DNA of 64,000 nt from CAIKMD01 sp036501365 (GTDB lineage: Bacteria > Pseudomonadota > Alphaproteobacteria > ATCC43930 > CGMCC-115725). The notes under the pieces are model-generated. The model was given only the letters and a program-made list of their open reading frames with translations. It was not told where the DNA came from and did no database searches. Of this stretch, positions 1-8,209 are shown in pieces; the first letter of the stretch is position 1, and the number at the start of each line of letters is the position of its first letter. Location of the stretch: positions 202,207 to 266,206 of the forward strand of contig DASYAL010000055.1 in assembly GCA_036501365.1 (NCBI GenBank), written 5' to 3'. The translations under genes and the position numbers were made by a program.

Positions 1-1776
1 GGTGGCGAGTCCGGCGATGGCGTCGCTGCCGCGCTCCGGCGCGATGAACAGCATCACCGGCGGGATCGCCATGGCGGTCGCCGCGCGATGCGCGAGGCTC
101 AAGCCGGCCAACGGATCTTGCGAGCCGTCGATGATCACGACGGCCGGCCGGTTGCTGCGGCCGGCGAGCGCGAGCTCGCCCAGCGCCTTCTCGGCATCGT
201 CGATCCACAGCACCTGTCCGCGCCAGAGCTTGAGCTTGCCCTCGACCGCGCCGGCGAATTCGGTATCGTCCGAGATCAGCACCAGTTGCTGGCCGGCGAG
301 ATCGGGCGCGCGCACGCTGTCGCTCGGATCTTGCGCAAGCGTGAGGGTCACCGTGAAAGTGCTGCCCTTGCCGATCTCGCTGGCCACCGCGATGTCGCCG
401 CCCATCATCTCGGCCAGCCGTTTGGCGATCGCGAGGCCGATGCCGCCGCGCTGCTGCGGGCTCTTGTCGGCGTTCATATCGAAGAGATGGGCTTGCTCCT
501 CGCGCGCGATGCCCGGGCCGCCGTCGCGCACCGCGAGCGCGAGGCTGACCCAGCCCTCGTCGCGATCGCTCAGCGTCGCGCGCAGGTCGACATGCCCTTT
601 GCGCGTGACGGTCACGGCGTTGGCGAGCAGATAGACCATGGCCTGGCGCAGCTGCTGCGGCAGGCCGCGACAGACATGCGGCAAGCGCGGATCGATGCGC
701 AAGGTGAGCGCAAGGCCCTTGGCCGAAGCCGGCGGCCGGATGAGCGCGACCGCGCCGCCCAACACTTCCGTCAGCACGAAGCTTTCGATCGCCGGCGGCA
801 ACTTGCCGGCGTCGAGTTGCGAGAGATCGAAGAGATCGTTGACGAGGCCCAGGAGCGAGCGCGCCGAATACTGCACGCTGGCGAGCATGTCGCGCTGATC
901 GGGATCGAGCTGGGTGCGGCCCATCAACAGGCCCATGCCGATGACGCTGTTGAGCGGCGCGCGCAATTCGTGGCCGAGGATCGCGAGGAGCCGGTTCTTG
1001 TCCTTTGTCGCCGCGGCCGTCTCGTCTTTGGCGATGCCGAGACGGCGCACGAAGCTCGCAGCGGTGCTCGGCAGCAACACCAGGGCGAAGGGAATGCCGG
1101 CGGCGATCGGCCAGCGCAATTCCCAATAATCGGTGGTGACGAAGACGGCGGCAAAACCCGCCAGCGCCAGCGCCGTGCAGGCGATCATCGCTTTGACGCC
1201 GAAGCGGAAGCCGAAGCCGAGCACCAGCCAGAGATAAACCCCGAACCACGGCGCGGCATAAGCGCCGCCGACATGCAGGAACACCGAGAGCAACGTGACG
1301 TCGTTGACCATCGCCGCGGCGCGGCGCGGCCGCGACGGCGCCGGGTTGGCCATCAGATGGACGAACAGCAGCCAGGCGGTGAGCATGCCCGGCAGATCGA
1401 CGGCGAGCAGCGGCAGGATCGCATCGCCGCTTTCGCCCCAATAGGCAAGAGCGCCAAGATAGACGAGCACCGCGCCGCTGACGAAGAGACGGAGGATCGC
1501 TTGCTGCGGCTCGCTGTCGGCGCGCATCGTCAGATCGCGCGTCACCGCGCCGACGCCGCGCAGCGCCAGGATGATCGCGGCGAGGCCGGGCCCGAGCAGC
1601 GCCAATCCGAGACCGATCATGATGACGGCGGGCGCGGCTTTCGGCACCAGTCCCGAGGCGATGATGCCGGCGACCAGTAGCGGCGCGGCGACGGCATAAA
1701 CCGCCAAGCCAATCGTGACGCCGCGCGCCGAACGGCTGGGCACTGCAGGCCGCAGGACCTCCTGGCGGTCGATCAC
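1..1776 (-). CDS. Membrane sensor histidine kinase with C-terminal receiver-like domain (partial)
   Basis: Leftward frame with no stop before the left edge, so the C-terminus is missing. About seven hydrophobic segments come first, then a dimerisation/phospho-acceptor box (AILGHELRAPLNSVIGM) and an ATPase domain with the glycine-rich VRDGGPGIA and GGIGLAIAKRL motifs. After the kinase core the chain continues into a receiver-like fold (PAVVIIDGS) that is cut off. It is probably a hybrid kinase at the inner membrane; the signal is unknown. No in-frame ATG fits. GTG at 1776 or GTG at 1743 (preceded by AGGAGG) are the candidate starts. An ATG at 1790 is out of frame. Confidence 0.8.
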   Translation of the reverse strand, partial: MIDRQEVLRPAVPSRSARGVTIGLAVYAVAAPLLVAGIIASGLVPKAAPAVIMIGLGLALLGPGLAAIILALRGVGAVTRDLTMRADSEPQQAILRLFVSGAVLVYLGALAYWGESGDAILPLLAVDLPGMLTAWLLFVHLMANPAPSRPRRAAAMVNDVTLLSVFLHVGGAYAAPWFGVYLWLVLGFGFRFGVKAMIACTALALAGFAAVFVTTDYWELRWPIAAGIPFALVLLPSTAASFVRRLGIAKDETAAATKDKNRLLAILGHELRAPLNSVIGMGLLMGRTQLDPDQRDMLASVQYSARSLLGLVNDLFDLSQLDAGKLPPAIESFVLTEVLGGAVALIRPPASAKGLALTLRIDPRLPHVCRGLPQQLRQAMVYLLANAVTVTRKGHVDLRATLSDRDEGWVSLALAVRDGGPGIAREEQAHLFDMNADKSPQQRGGIGLAIAKRLAEMMGGDIAVASEIGKGSTFTVTLTLAQDPSDSVRAPDLAGQQLVLISDDTEFAGAVEGKLKLWRGQVLWIDDAEKALGELALAGRSNRPAVVIIDGSQDPLAGLSLAHRAATAMAIPPVMLFIAPERGSDAIAGLAT

Positions 1777-1911
1777 TGGCTGGCGCTCATTGAACTCTGT
1801 TTTCCGGCCCCCGAACCCGGCGCGGCGGCGCTTACGGAAAGTGCCCCAAGGTGGTGCAGGATTGTGCCGGGAATCGCCGAAAAAATCTACCAATTGGTAG
1901 CGGAATCTGCC

Positions 1912-2514
1912 TTACCGACCAGATATTGTTAGGACGCCGCCGTGTTCGGCTTGCCAGTAGGCATAGAAAAGACCGGCGGCGGGCAGCAGCAGCGGCCAGG
2001 GCAGGTACACGAGGCCGGCGACGCCGAGTGCCGCGCCGAGGGCATAGCCGAGCCAGGCCAAGCCATAGATGGCGAACGGCGCGCGGCCGCCGGGCGTGAT
2101 CCAGCCGACCAGGCCTTCGGCGAAACGCAGAATGTCGCCGGTGATGAACGTCGTGTTGAGCGCGATGCCGACTCGGCTCGCCAGAGGATTCTGCAAGCCC
2201 ATCGCCATCACCAGCAAAAACCGCGCGCGATGCCCGCCGAAAAATTGGGCGAGCAAAAGGGCGGCGCCCTCGGCCAGCAGCAACAGCAGCGGCGGGCATC
2301 GCAAACGAAGCGCCGCATAGGCGGCGCAGGCGGTGGCGAAGAAGACCGCCAGCACGAGCGCATAATCGCGTGCCGGCAACTCGGCGCGGTGGAAGAAGGC
2401 CAGCCCCATCAGCACAGTGTTGCCGGTCATCATCCCGGCAAAGGCTTTGAAGCGCAGATAGCCAATGGCGTCGGCATAACCTGCAATCGCCGCGAAGACG
2501 AAAGCCAGCGGCAC
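1912..2514 (-). CDS. DUF1275 (YoaK-like) integral membrane protein
   Basis: About 200 residues with six likely membrane spans. The first helix carries the AGYADAIGYL signature, followed by a MMTGNTVLMG motif and later NTTFITGDILRFAEG, all typical of the DUF1275/YoaK family. Function is unknown; a transport role is only suspected for the family. The reading frame is open further upstream, inside the end of the histidine kinase gene. I chose GTG at 2514 because it lies 7 bases after the kinase stop and gives a family-typical length. The arrangement suggests translational coupling to the kinase. Confidence 0.75.
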   Translation of the reverse strand: MPLAFVFAAIAGYADAIGYLRFKAFAGMMTGNTVLMGLAFFHRAELPARDYALVLAVFFATACAAYAALRLRCPPLLLLLAEGAALLLAQFFGGHRARFLLVMAMGLQNPLASRVGIALNTTFITGDILRFAEGLVGWITPGGRAPFAIYGLAWLGYALGAALGVAGLVYLPWPLLLPAAGLFYAYWQAEHGGVLTISGR

Positions 2515-2521
2515 AAGAATC

Positions 2522-4234
2522 TCACGCCGAAGCAGCGATGCTCGGGGCGAAAAGCGCGCGCTCGCGCGGCAGGGTGAAAGTGACGGTGGTGCCGACGCCC
2601 TTCTGGCTCTCGATGCCAAGGCGGCCGCCGTGCAGCTCGACGAGGCCGATCGCCAGCGGCAGGCCGAGGCCGGTGCCCGGATGGCGCCGGCTCCAGGCAC
2701 TCGCGACCTGGCCGAACCGCGTCACGGCGGTCTCGATCTCGGCCGCGTCCATGCCGATGCCGTGATCGGTGACCGAGACGTGGTAGCCCTCGGCATCGAA
2801 GCGCGCCGACAGCAGCACGCGGTCGCCGGCTTCGCTGAATTTCACCGCATTGGTGACGAGGTTGAGCAGCACCTGCTTGAGCTTCAGCGAATCGCCTTTG
2901 AGCCGCGGCAGATCGGGCGCGAGATCGATATCGAGACCGATCTCGAGCGAGCGGGCGCGCTCGCTGACGAGCTGCAGCACGTCGCGCACCACCATCGCCA
3001 GCTCGGTCTCTTCCTCGTCGAGCTCGATCTTGCCCGCTTCGAGTTTCGAGACGTCGAGGATGTCGCTGATGATGCCGAGGAGATGCTGGCCGCTGTCGTG
3101 GATGTGATGCGCGTATTCGATATAGCGCTTGGTGCCGAGCGGCCCGAGCAGCTCCGTCGCCATGGTCTCGCTGAAGCCGATGATGGCGTTGAGCGGCGTT
3201 CTGAGCTCGTGGCTCATATTGGCAAGGAATTCGGTCTTGCTGCGGCTCGCCAACTCGGCCTCGTCCTTGGCATGGAGCAGGGCCAGCTCGGCCGCCTTGC
3301 GATCGGTGATGTCGAGCGCCGCGGTCACCACCAGCGCCGGCCGGCCCGCGGTGTCGTGCAGCAGTGCCTTGGTGGTCAGCAGTACGCGGCGGTCCGCTTG
3401 CGCTTTCTCGGCGCCGCCTTGGGGCAAGGTCTCTTCAAAGCTGCCAGGCAGGTCGATGCCGCCCATGATGCGACGGTCGCGCTCCATGGCGCTGCGCGCG
3501 GCGAGGTCGTCGCGCACCTGGACCGGCGTCAGGCCGATGATCTCGCTCGCCGGCTTGCCGATGCGCTTGGCGAACCAGTCGTTGACGAAGACATAGCGGC
3601 TCTCGCGGTCGGTCGCCGCCACCATCACCGGCACGGCGTCGATAACGCGCATCAGGAGCTCGTGGCTCTCGCGCAGCGCATTGCGATGGCGCCGCGCATC
3701 GGCGAGCATCTTCTGCTCGAGCGAGGAGGCGCGCTCCTTCAACTGCAGTTGCTGCCGCCGCAGGGTGAGGAGATTGCGCGAGCGGACGCGGAATTCGTGA
3801 TGATCGACCGGACTCAGAAGGAAGTCGGTGGCGCCCGCTTCGAGCGCCTGATAGCGCAGCGCGCGGTCCTCATAGGCGGTGATGACGATCACCGGCACGT
3901 CGGCGCAGGCGGGAATCGCGCGGAAGCGGCGGATGAACTCGGCGCCGTCGAGCTCGGGCATGTTGAGATCGGTGATGACGAGATCGGGCGGCGCGGCGGG
4001 CGCCGCCTCAAGCACCTTCTGCGGCCGGTCGAAGATCTTGACCTCGACGCCGTCCATCAGCGAGCCCGCCAACCGTTCCAGGATTTTGAGATTGGTCGCG
4101 CGGTCGTCGATGATCGCGACGGTCTGATGCTTCGCGCTGGAGTCCGGTCTGGCCAAAGCTGCTGCCCGCAATGCTGATCTCCGCGTTTTCGCAAGGCCGA
4201 AGGGCCGCCGCAAGCCCGCGACGGGATTCACCAC
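2522..4234 (-). CDS. Hybrid sensor: receiver - PAS - histidine kinase
   Basis: 570 residues without membrane spans, so probably cytoplasmic. Order: receiver (about 38-160; acidic pair in AIIDD, phospho-acceptor Asp89 in ITDLNMPELDG), short coiled coil (160-195), PAS (195-315), HisKA with His342 in NMSHELRTPLNAIIGFS, then HATPase with NLVTNAVKFS, DHGIGMD and GTGLGLPLA. The receiver has Ser141-Pro where a conserved Lys-Pro is expected (FLLSPVD). The start is probably GTG (4234 or 4231) just after an AGAGG ribosome site. The DUF1275 gene follows immediately, and no cognate output regulator is adjacent. Confidence 0.88.
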   Translation of the reverse strand: MVNPVAGLRRPFGLAKTRRSALRAAALARPDSSAKHQTVAIIDDRATNLKILERLAGSLMDGVEVKIFDRPQKVLEAAPAAPPDLVITDLNMPELDGAEFIRRFRAIPACADVPVIVITAYEDRALRYQALEAGATDFLLSPVDHHEFRVRSRNLLTLRRQQLQLKERASSLEQKMLADARRHRNALRESHELLMRVIDAVPVMVAATDRESRYVFVNDWFAKRIGKPASEIIGLTPVQVRDDLAARSAMERDRRIMGGIDLPGSFEETLPQGGAEKAQADRRVLLTTKALLHDTAGRPALVVTAALDITDRKAAELALLHAKDEAELASRSKTEFLANMSHELRTPLNAIIGFSETMATELLGPLGTKRYIEYAHHIHDSGQHLLGIISDILDVSKLEAGKIELDEEETELAMVVRDVLQLVSERARSLEIGLDIDLAPDLPRLKGDSLKLKQVLLNLVTNAVKFSEAGDRVLLSARFDAEGYHVSVTDHGIGMDAAEIETAVTRFGQVASAWSRRHPGTGLGLPLAIGLVELHGGRLGIESQKGVGTTVTFTLPRERALFAPSIAASA

Positions 4235-4300
4235 CTCTTAACTTTGATGGAGAGATGGTTAATAAAGCGTGAATCGCCCGTTAAGCCGCGATGGAAACGC

Positions 4301-5449
4301 TTAGCCGCGGAACGCCTTGAACTGCTTGGCGAGGGCGAGGCCCTGACCCTGGTAGTTCGATTTGAGGCCGGCGCCGTAGAGCCGGTCGGGCCGCCCGGCC
4401 ATCCGTTCATATTGCAGCCAACCGACCGTCTGGCCGTCTTCCAGGGTGAACGGCACCTCATGGGAGCGGACCTCGAGCACGGCGCGGCTGACCGCGTCGC
4501 CCCAGCCGAAGCCGGGATCGAAGAAGCCGGCGTAATGGACGCGGAACTCGCCGACCGAAGTGTCGTAGGCGACCATCTCGGCGGCGAAATCGGGCGGAAT
4601 GCGCACCGCCTCCTTGGTAACGAGGATGTAGAAATCGTTGGGATCGAGGATCAGCGGCGGATCGCGGTGATAATGGATCGGCTCCCAGAAATCGAGCGGA
4701 TCGTAATGCCCGATCTTCTCGACATCGATGCGATCGGTGTGCTTCTTCGCGCGATAGCCGATGAGCCCGCCTTTCCCGCCGCCATGGAGATCGACGGTGA
4801 GGCGCAACATCTTGCGCTCGACGAAATTCTGGTCGCTGGCGCTGGAGAGGATGAGCTGGCCTTCGTCATGGAGGCGCTGCAGCTCGCTCGCGGCGATCAC
4901 CGGCGAGCCGCGGCGGAAGCGCAGTTGGTTGAGGCGCGAACCGGCATGCACCACGACGCTGAAGGTGCGTGGCGCGATCTCGACATAGAGCGGGCCTTGA
5001 TAGCCCTTATCGAGCCGGTCGAAGCTATGGGTCTTGTCGCCGATGAGCCGCGTCAGGATGTCGAGCCGTCCGGTCGAGCTCTTGGGGTTGGCGAAAGCGG
5101 TGACACCGCTTTTGAGACTGAGCGATTCGAGCAGCGGCACGACATAGACGCAGCCTTTTTCGAGCACGGCGCCGCTGCTGATGTCGATCGGATAGGCATC
5201 GAGCTCCTGCATCTTGACGAGCACTGTGCTGTCGGGACCGGGCAGGAAGCTGGCGCGGATGCGATAGGCAACGGGCCCCAGCCGGAGATCGATGCTCGCC
5301 GGCTGCACCTGGTCGGCGAGGATCTCGGCTTTCGACCAGATCTCGTGCTCGCGCAGCATCGCGTTGATCGCCTGGAACGGCAAAATGCCGGTGCGCGCCG
5401 CGTTCTTCGCGTCCTCGGGAAAAAGGCTCGTCGCTGAGCTATCGGCCAT
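4301..5449 (-). CDS. dcd: dCTP deaminase, long (two-domain) form
   Basis: 382 residues, about twice the length of E. coli Dcd. This matches the long 2'-deoxycytidine 5'-triphosphate deaminase family common in alphaproteobacteria. It converts dCTP to dUTP for thymidylate synthesis in the cytoplasm. Recognisable parts are ILADQVQPASIDLRLGPVAYR near residues 43-63, a central ANPKSSTGRLDILTRL segment, and a C-terminal VHYAGFFDPGFGWG motif of the dUTPase/Dcd fold. It stands alone, with a 150-bp spacer upstream holding an 8-bp inverted repeat. Confidence 0.88.
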   Translation of the reverse strand: MADSSATSLFPEDAKNAARTGILPFQAINAMLREHEIWSKAEILADQVQPASIDLRLGPVAYRIRASFLPGPDSTVLVKMQELDAYPIDISSGAVLEKGCVYVVPLLESLSLKSGVTAFANPKSSTGRLDILTRLIGDKTHSFDRLDKGYQGPLYVEIAPRTFSVVVHAGSRLNQLRFRRGSPVIAASELQRLHDEGQLILSSASDQNFVERKMLRLTVDLHGGGKGGLIGYRAKKHTDRIDVEKIGHYDPLDFWEPIHYHRDPPLILDPNDFYILVTKEAVRIPPDFAAEMVAYDTSVGEFRVHYAGFFDPGFGWGDAVSRAVLEVRSHEVPFTLEDGQTVGWLQYERMAGRPDRLYGAGLKSNYQGQGLALAKQFKAFRG

Positions 5450-5500
5450 CGGCGGGAGTGTAGAGGTTCAGGCGCGAGGCGGCAAAGCGCATGATGCTCA

Positions 5501-5519
5501 CAAACGGTCCCACCGTTTG
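5501..5519. promoter_or_regulatory. Inverted repeat upstream of dcd
   Basis: Perfect 8-bp arms CAAACGGT / ACCGTTTG separated by CCC, about 50 bp upstream of the dcd start. There is no T-run on either side, so it is more likely an operator or a UTR hairpin than a terminator. The rest of the 5450-5600 gap shows no gene. Confidence 0.35.
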
Positions 5520-5600
5520 CGCGCCGTTGTTCACAGCAAAACCGACGAGTGTTTAAGCGTCTTCCGACTTATCCCCGTTATCCGACGTCGCCCTGGCCAT

Positions 5601-5972
5601 TCACTTCACCGGGCGCCGCCGACTGGCGGCCGGGCGTTTTGCTGCTGCGGCGCGAAGCCTTTTCGCCATCGCGAGACCTTGCTCGACCCATTTCATCAGC
5701 GATGCCTCCGTGCGGCAGCCCGGCGGATCGACCACGATGAAGCCGTGCGCCGTACGTTGCCCGATTTCGAGCGGACGGACATGCGGGCGCGCAAGCGTCT
5801 TTTCGAAATTCTCACCTTCGACCCGGATCATCAGCGCGGCACCCGTGACGCCGCAGCACATCGTGCCATCGGCCATGAAACACAGCGCACCCATCATCTT
5901 TTTCTCGGTGATGCCGCGGCGCCGGGCAAGAATGCGGCGGACGCGCGCCGCGACGTTCTCGTCGAACGCCAT
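5601..5972 (-). CDS. TfoX N-terminal domain protein
   Basis: 123 residues. The KKMMGALCFMADGTMCCGV segment (about 24-42), LMIRVEGE and the later VDPPGCRTEASLMKWVEQGL region match the TfoX/Sxy N-terminal domain. The C-terminal HTH-like TfoX_C domain is absent and the tail is Arg/Ala/Lys-rich. TfoX regulates competence in gamma-proteobacteria, but stand-alone N-domains in alphaproteobacteria have no settled role, so no competence function is assigned. It lies 15 bp downstream of the GST gene in the same direction and may be co-transcribed. Confidence 0.82.
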   Translation of the reverse strand: MAFDENVAARVRRILARRRGITEKKMMGALCFMADGTMCCGVTGAALMIRVEGENFEKTLARPHVRPLEIGQRTAHGFIVVDPPGCRTEASLMKWVEQGLAMAKRLRAAAAKRPAASRRRPVK

Positions 5973-5987
5973 GGCAGTCGTTGTTGC

Positions 5988-6635
5988 TTATCGCCGCAGC
6001 ATTTCGTGGACGAGGTTCTGCGGCTTGGTTTGCTGCACGCTTTGCCGCGCCATCTGGCGCTCGAGATAGGCCTTGAGGTGGCTGGTTTTTGCCATCAGCG
6101 CCGCGCTTTCCGGAACCGCATTCATATAGAAGGCGATCGGCGTCAGATAGGCATCGGCGAGGGTGAAGCTATCGCCGACGAGATAGCCGGTCTTGGCGAC
6201 GGCGCGATCCACGACGGCGAATTGCGGCGCCATCTTGGGAATCGTCTCGTCGATGCGCGCGCGGTCGACGATCCCGTTGCCGCGCACCGCCAAGACATAA
6301 GCCGCGTAATACTGGCGCAGCCACAGCGGATCGATCGTCGTGCAGACAATCGAGGCCCATTGCTCGACCTGTGCGGCCGCGACCGGATCGCGCGGCAGCA
6401 GCGACGGCCCATCGAAAGTCCGATCGATATAGGAGATGATCGCGCGCGATTCGCACAAGGTCACATCGCCGTGGCGCATCACGGGAATTTTGCCGAAAGG
6501 ATGAATGGCGTCGACTTCGGGCGTATGCGGCAGGACCGCCACATGCTGATAGGGCACGCCTTTTTCCGCACAGACGATGCGCGTCGTCCAGACGAAATTG
6601 CTTTGGGGTCCGCCAATGATCTGCAACTCGGCCAT
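5988..6635 (-). CDS. Glutathione S-transferase family protein
   Basis: 215 residues with an N-terminal thioredoxin-like domain (1-80), including the cis-Pro stretch HPFGKIPVMRHGD and the glutathione-contacting LCESRAIISYID, followed by an all-helical C-terminal domain with the SFTLADAYLTPIAFYM motif typical of GSTs. It is a cytosolic detoxification or isomerase-type enzyme; the substrate cannot be told. The ATG at 6635 follows a GGGAGGAGG-type ribosome site. It is downstream of the ArsR/SRPBCC pair and may be part of that unit. Confidence 0.88.
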   Translation of the reverse strand: MAELQIIGGPQSNFVWTTRIVCAEKGVPYQHVAVLPHTPEVDAIHPFGKIPVMRHGDVTLCESRAIISYIDRTFDGPSLLPRDPVAAAQVEQWASIVCTTIDPLWLRQYYAAYVLAVRGNGIVDRARIDETIPKMAPQFAVVDRAVAKTGYLVGDSFTLADAYLTPIAFYMNAVPESAALMAKTSHLKAYLERQMARQSVQQTKPQNLVHEMLRR

Positions 6636-6650
6636 GATGTGCCTCCTCCC

Positions 6651-7118
6651 TTAGCTTGCATGTTGCGCGAAACTGCCGATAAGCGCGCCCCAGCCTTGCT
6701 CGAAGCGTCCGCGCATTGCGGTGGCGCCCTGGCCCATGCGCTCGATGTGGCGGTGCTCGAGCTCGACCAGGGTGCCGCCGCCGTCGGGCGTAAAACGCAC
6801 TTCGACTTCGGTCATGAGCGCCGGATCGTATTTGAATTCGTGATTGATTTGCCAAGCGAGCAGCAGCCGGGCCGGCGGCTCCCAGGCCAGCACCTGGCCC
6901 CAGGAACATTCGCTGCCATCCTCGCCGCGCTCGAACCAGCGGCCGCCGGCGCGCGGCTCGAAGATCACATCTTTGATCGGCGATTTGGTGAGGCTGATGC
7001 TGAAGCTCTTGAGCCACCAGCGCGAGGCGCCGGCGGTGAAGATTTCGAAGGCGCGCGCCGGCGCCGCCTTGACGCGGACGCTTTTGCGGATCGGCGCCGG
7101 GGTGATGGTCTGGGTCAT
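6651..7118 (-). CDS. AHA1/SRPBCC domain protein
   Basis: 155 residues of the START/SRPBCC fold (activator of Hsp90 ATPase 1-like, PF08327). Diagnostic parts are SVRVKAAPARAFEIFTAG at the N-terminus, FEPRAGGRWFERGEDG, ILAWEPPARLLLAWQ-like strand spacing and the closing FEQGWGALIGSF. These proteins bind small hydrophobic ligands; the ligand is unknown. The ATG at 7118 overlaps the stop of the upstream ArsR gene (ATGA), a classic ArsR-SRPBCC couple. Longer readings of the frame run over the ArsR gene and are rejected. Confidence 0.85.
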   Translation of the reverse strand: MTQTITPAPIRKSVRVKAAPARAFEIFTAGASRWWLKSFSISLTKSPIKDVIFEPRAGGRWFERGEDGSECSWGQVLAWEPPARLLLAWQINHEFKYDPALMTEVEVRFTPDGGGTLVELEHRHIERMGQGATAMRGRFEQGWGALIGSFAQHAS

Positions 7119-7429
7119 TCCTCGGCCTCCTCGTCTGCTTCCGCCTGGAAGGCGGCGAGCGCGTCGTCCCAAAAGCGGTCGAGCCATTGCCGCAGGGCGC
7201 CGAGGCCGGCGGGGTCGATGCGATAGATGCGTCGCGTTCCATCGGCGCGGTCGGTCACGAGCCCCGCCTCTTTCAACTGCCGCAAATGCTGCGACACCGC
7301 CGGACGGCTGATCGGCAGGCCGCGGGCGAGGGCGCCGACGGAGCGCGGCCCGTCGCCGAGTTGCTCGAAGATCGCCCGTCGCGTCGGATCGGCCAGCGCT
7401 GCCAAGGCCGACGATACATAAGTCATCAC
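7115..7429 (-). CDS. ArsR-family transcriptional repressor
   Basis: 104-residue winged-helix regulator: ALADPTRRAIFEQL near the N-terminus, the recognition helix region LPISRPAVSQHLRQLKEAGL, and a wing with TDRADGTRRIYRI. It lacks the ELCVCDL metal site of arsenic/cadmium sensors, which fits the SRPBCC-associated subgroup. It probably represses its own operon with the SRPBCC gene. The start at 7429 sits just after an AT-rich stretch containing TTACTTACGGTAAGT-like dyad sequence, a candidate operator. Confidence 0.87.
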   Translation of the reverse strand: MMTYVSSALAALADPTRRAIFEQLGDGPRSVGALARGLPISRPAVSQHLRQLKEAGLVTDRADGTRRIYRIDPAGLGALRQWLDRFWDDALAAFQAEADEEAEE

Positions 7430-7450
7430 TTACCGTAAGTAAAAACTTAC
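7426..7450. promoter_or_regulatory. Candidate ArsR operator/promoter
   Basis: An AT-rich stretch immediately upstream of the ArsR gene contains the imperfect dyad ACTTACCGTAAGT followed by AAAAACTTACAT, in contrast to the GC-rich surroundings. Its position next to the repressor start fits an autoregulatory site. No binding data. Confidence 0.4.
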
Positions 7451-7456
7451 ATAGAG

Positions 7457-8209
7457 TCAAGCGAAGGCTAACTTCGCCTCGCCAATCCCTTCGAACCGCG
7501 CGATCACCTGCGTATCCGGCGGCGCGTCGATCATGCCGGTGTGGCTGCCGGTGGTGACGATGTCGCCGCGCTTCAGACCGCGGCCGCGGGCGGCGGCGTG
7601 ATTGGCGAGCCAAGCCAGCAGCCGCTTCGGATGGCCGCCCGGCGTGCCCATTTTCGCGTGCCGGATTTCCTTACCGTCGAAAAGCAGCGCGGCCGGGGGA
7701 GTGGCGACATCTAGCGTGCGCCACGGATCGACCGTCACACCAAAGCAGTAGCCGCCATTGTTGAGAAGATCCCCGAGGACAGCCGGCTCGGCGATCTTGC
7801 GGCGATCGACGAAGCTCGATTCGAGGATCTCGATGCCGACATGCAGCGCGGCGACCGTGTCCCAGACCTCATCCGCGCTGTAAGCCAGCGAACGCGTCGG
7901 CAGGTCGCGTCCGATCCGGAAGGCGAGCTCGGCTTCGACGGTGCGGAAGGCATTCGGCAGCAGCGCGAAGTGCGCGGGGCTCGGCTTCAAGCGATCGGCG
8001 AGAATCGGCCCGGCCTGCGGCTCGGCGGTCGAGCTCGCCGCGCCGACCTTCCAGCCGGCGACGGGTATCTTAAGCCGGCGCAGGATTGCGTCCTGCACCG
8101 CATAGCCTTCGGCGGCGCTGACGGGGATTTCGTCGGAAGCGAGCGCGGCGAGGCGGTTGCCGCTGCGCCGCGCGGCGATCAGCTTTTCGGCAAGCCGCTC
8201 AACGTCCAT
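7457..8209 (-). CDS. 2-keto-4-pentenoate hydratase-like (fumarylacetoacetase superfamily)
   Basis: 250 residues from ATG at 8209. Family marks are GYAVQDAILRRL, VAGWKVGAASS, the acidic EAELAFRIGRDLP and the closing GDIVTTGSHTGMIDAPP and FEGIGEAKLAF. These match 2-hydroxypenta-2,4-dienoate / 2-oxo-hepta-3-ene-dioate hydratases of meta-cleavage pathways, which add water to a dienol acid; the exact substrate is not known. The start overlaps the stop of the upstream aminotransferase by 11 bases, so the two are co-translated. Last gene of the leftward catabolic operon. Confidence 0.85.
   Translation of the reverse strand: MDVERLAEKLIAARRSGNRLAALASDEIPVSAAEGYAVQDAILRRLKIPVAGWKVGAASSTAEPQAGPILADRLKPSPAHFALLPNAFRTVEAELAFRIGRDLPTRSLAYSADEVWDTVAALHVGIEILESSFVDRRKIAEPAVLGDLLNNGGYCFGVTVDPWRTLDVATPPAALLFDGKEIRHAKMGTPGGHPKRLLAWLANHAAARGRGLKRGDIVTTGSHTGMIDAPPDTQVIARFEGIGEAKLAFA

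Noticed and set aside
1788..1790. ATG as start for the first histidine kinase
   Set aside because: It is out of frame with the kinase and meets a stop after five codons.
2630..4177. A 515-codon open frame antisense to the PAS-histidine kinase
   Set aside because: The other strand encodes a full set of REC, PAS, HisKA and HATPase motifs. The antisense frame has no recognisable domain, and long antisense frames are expected in high-GC DNA.
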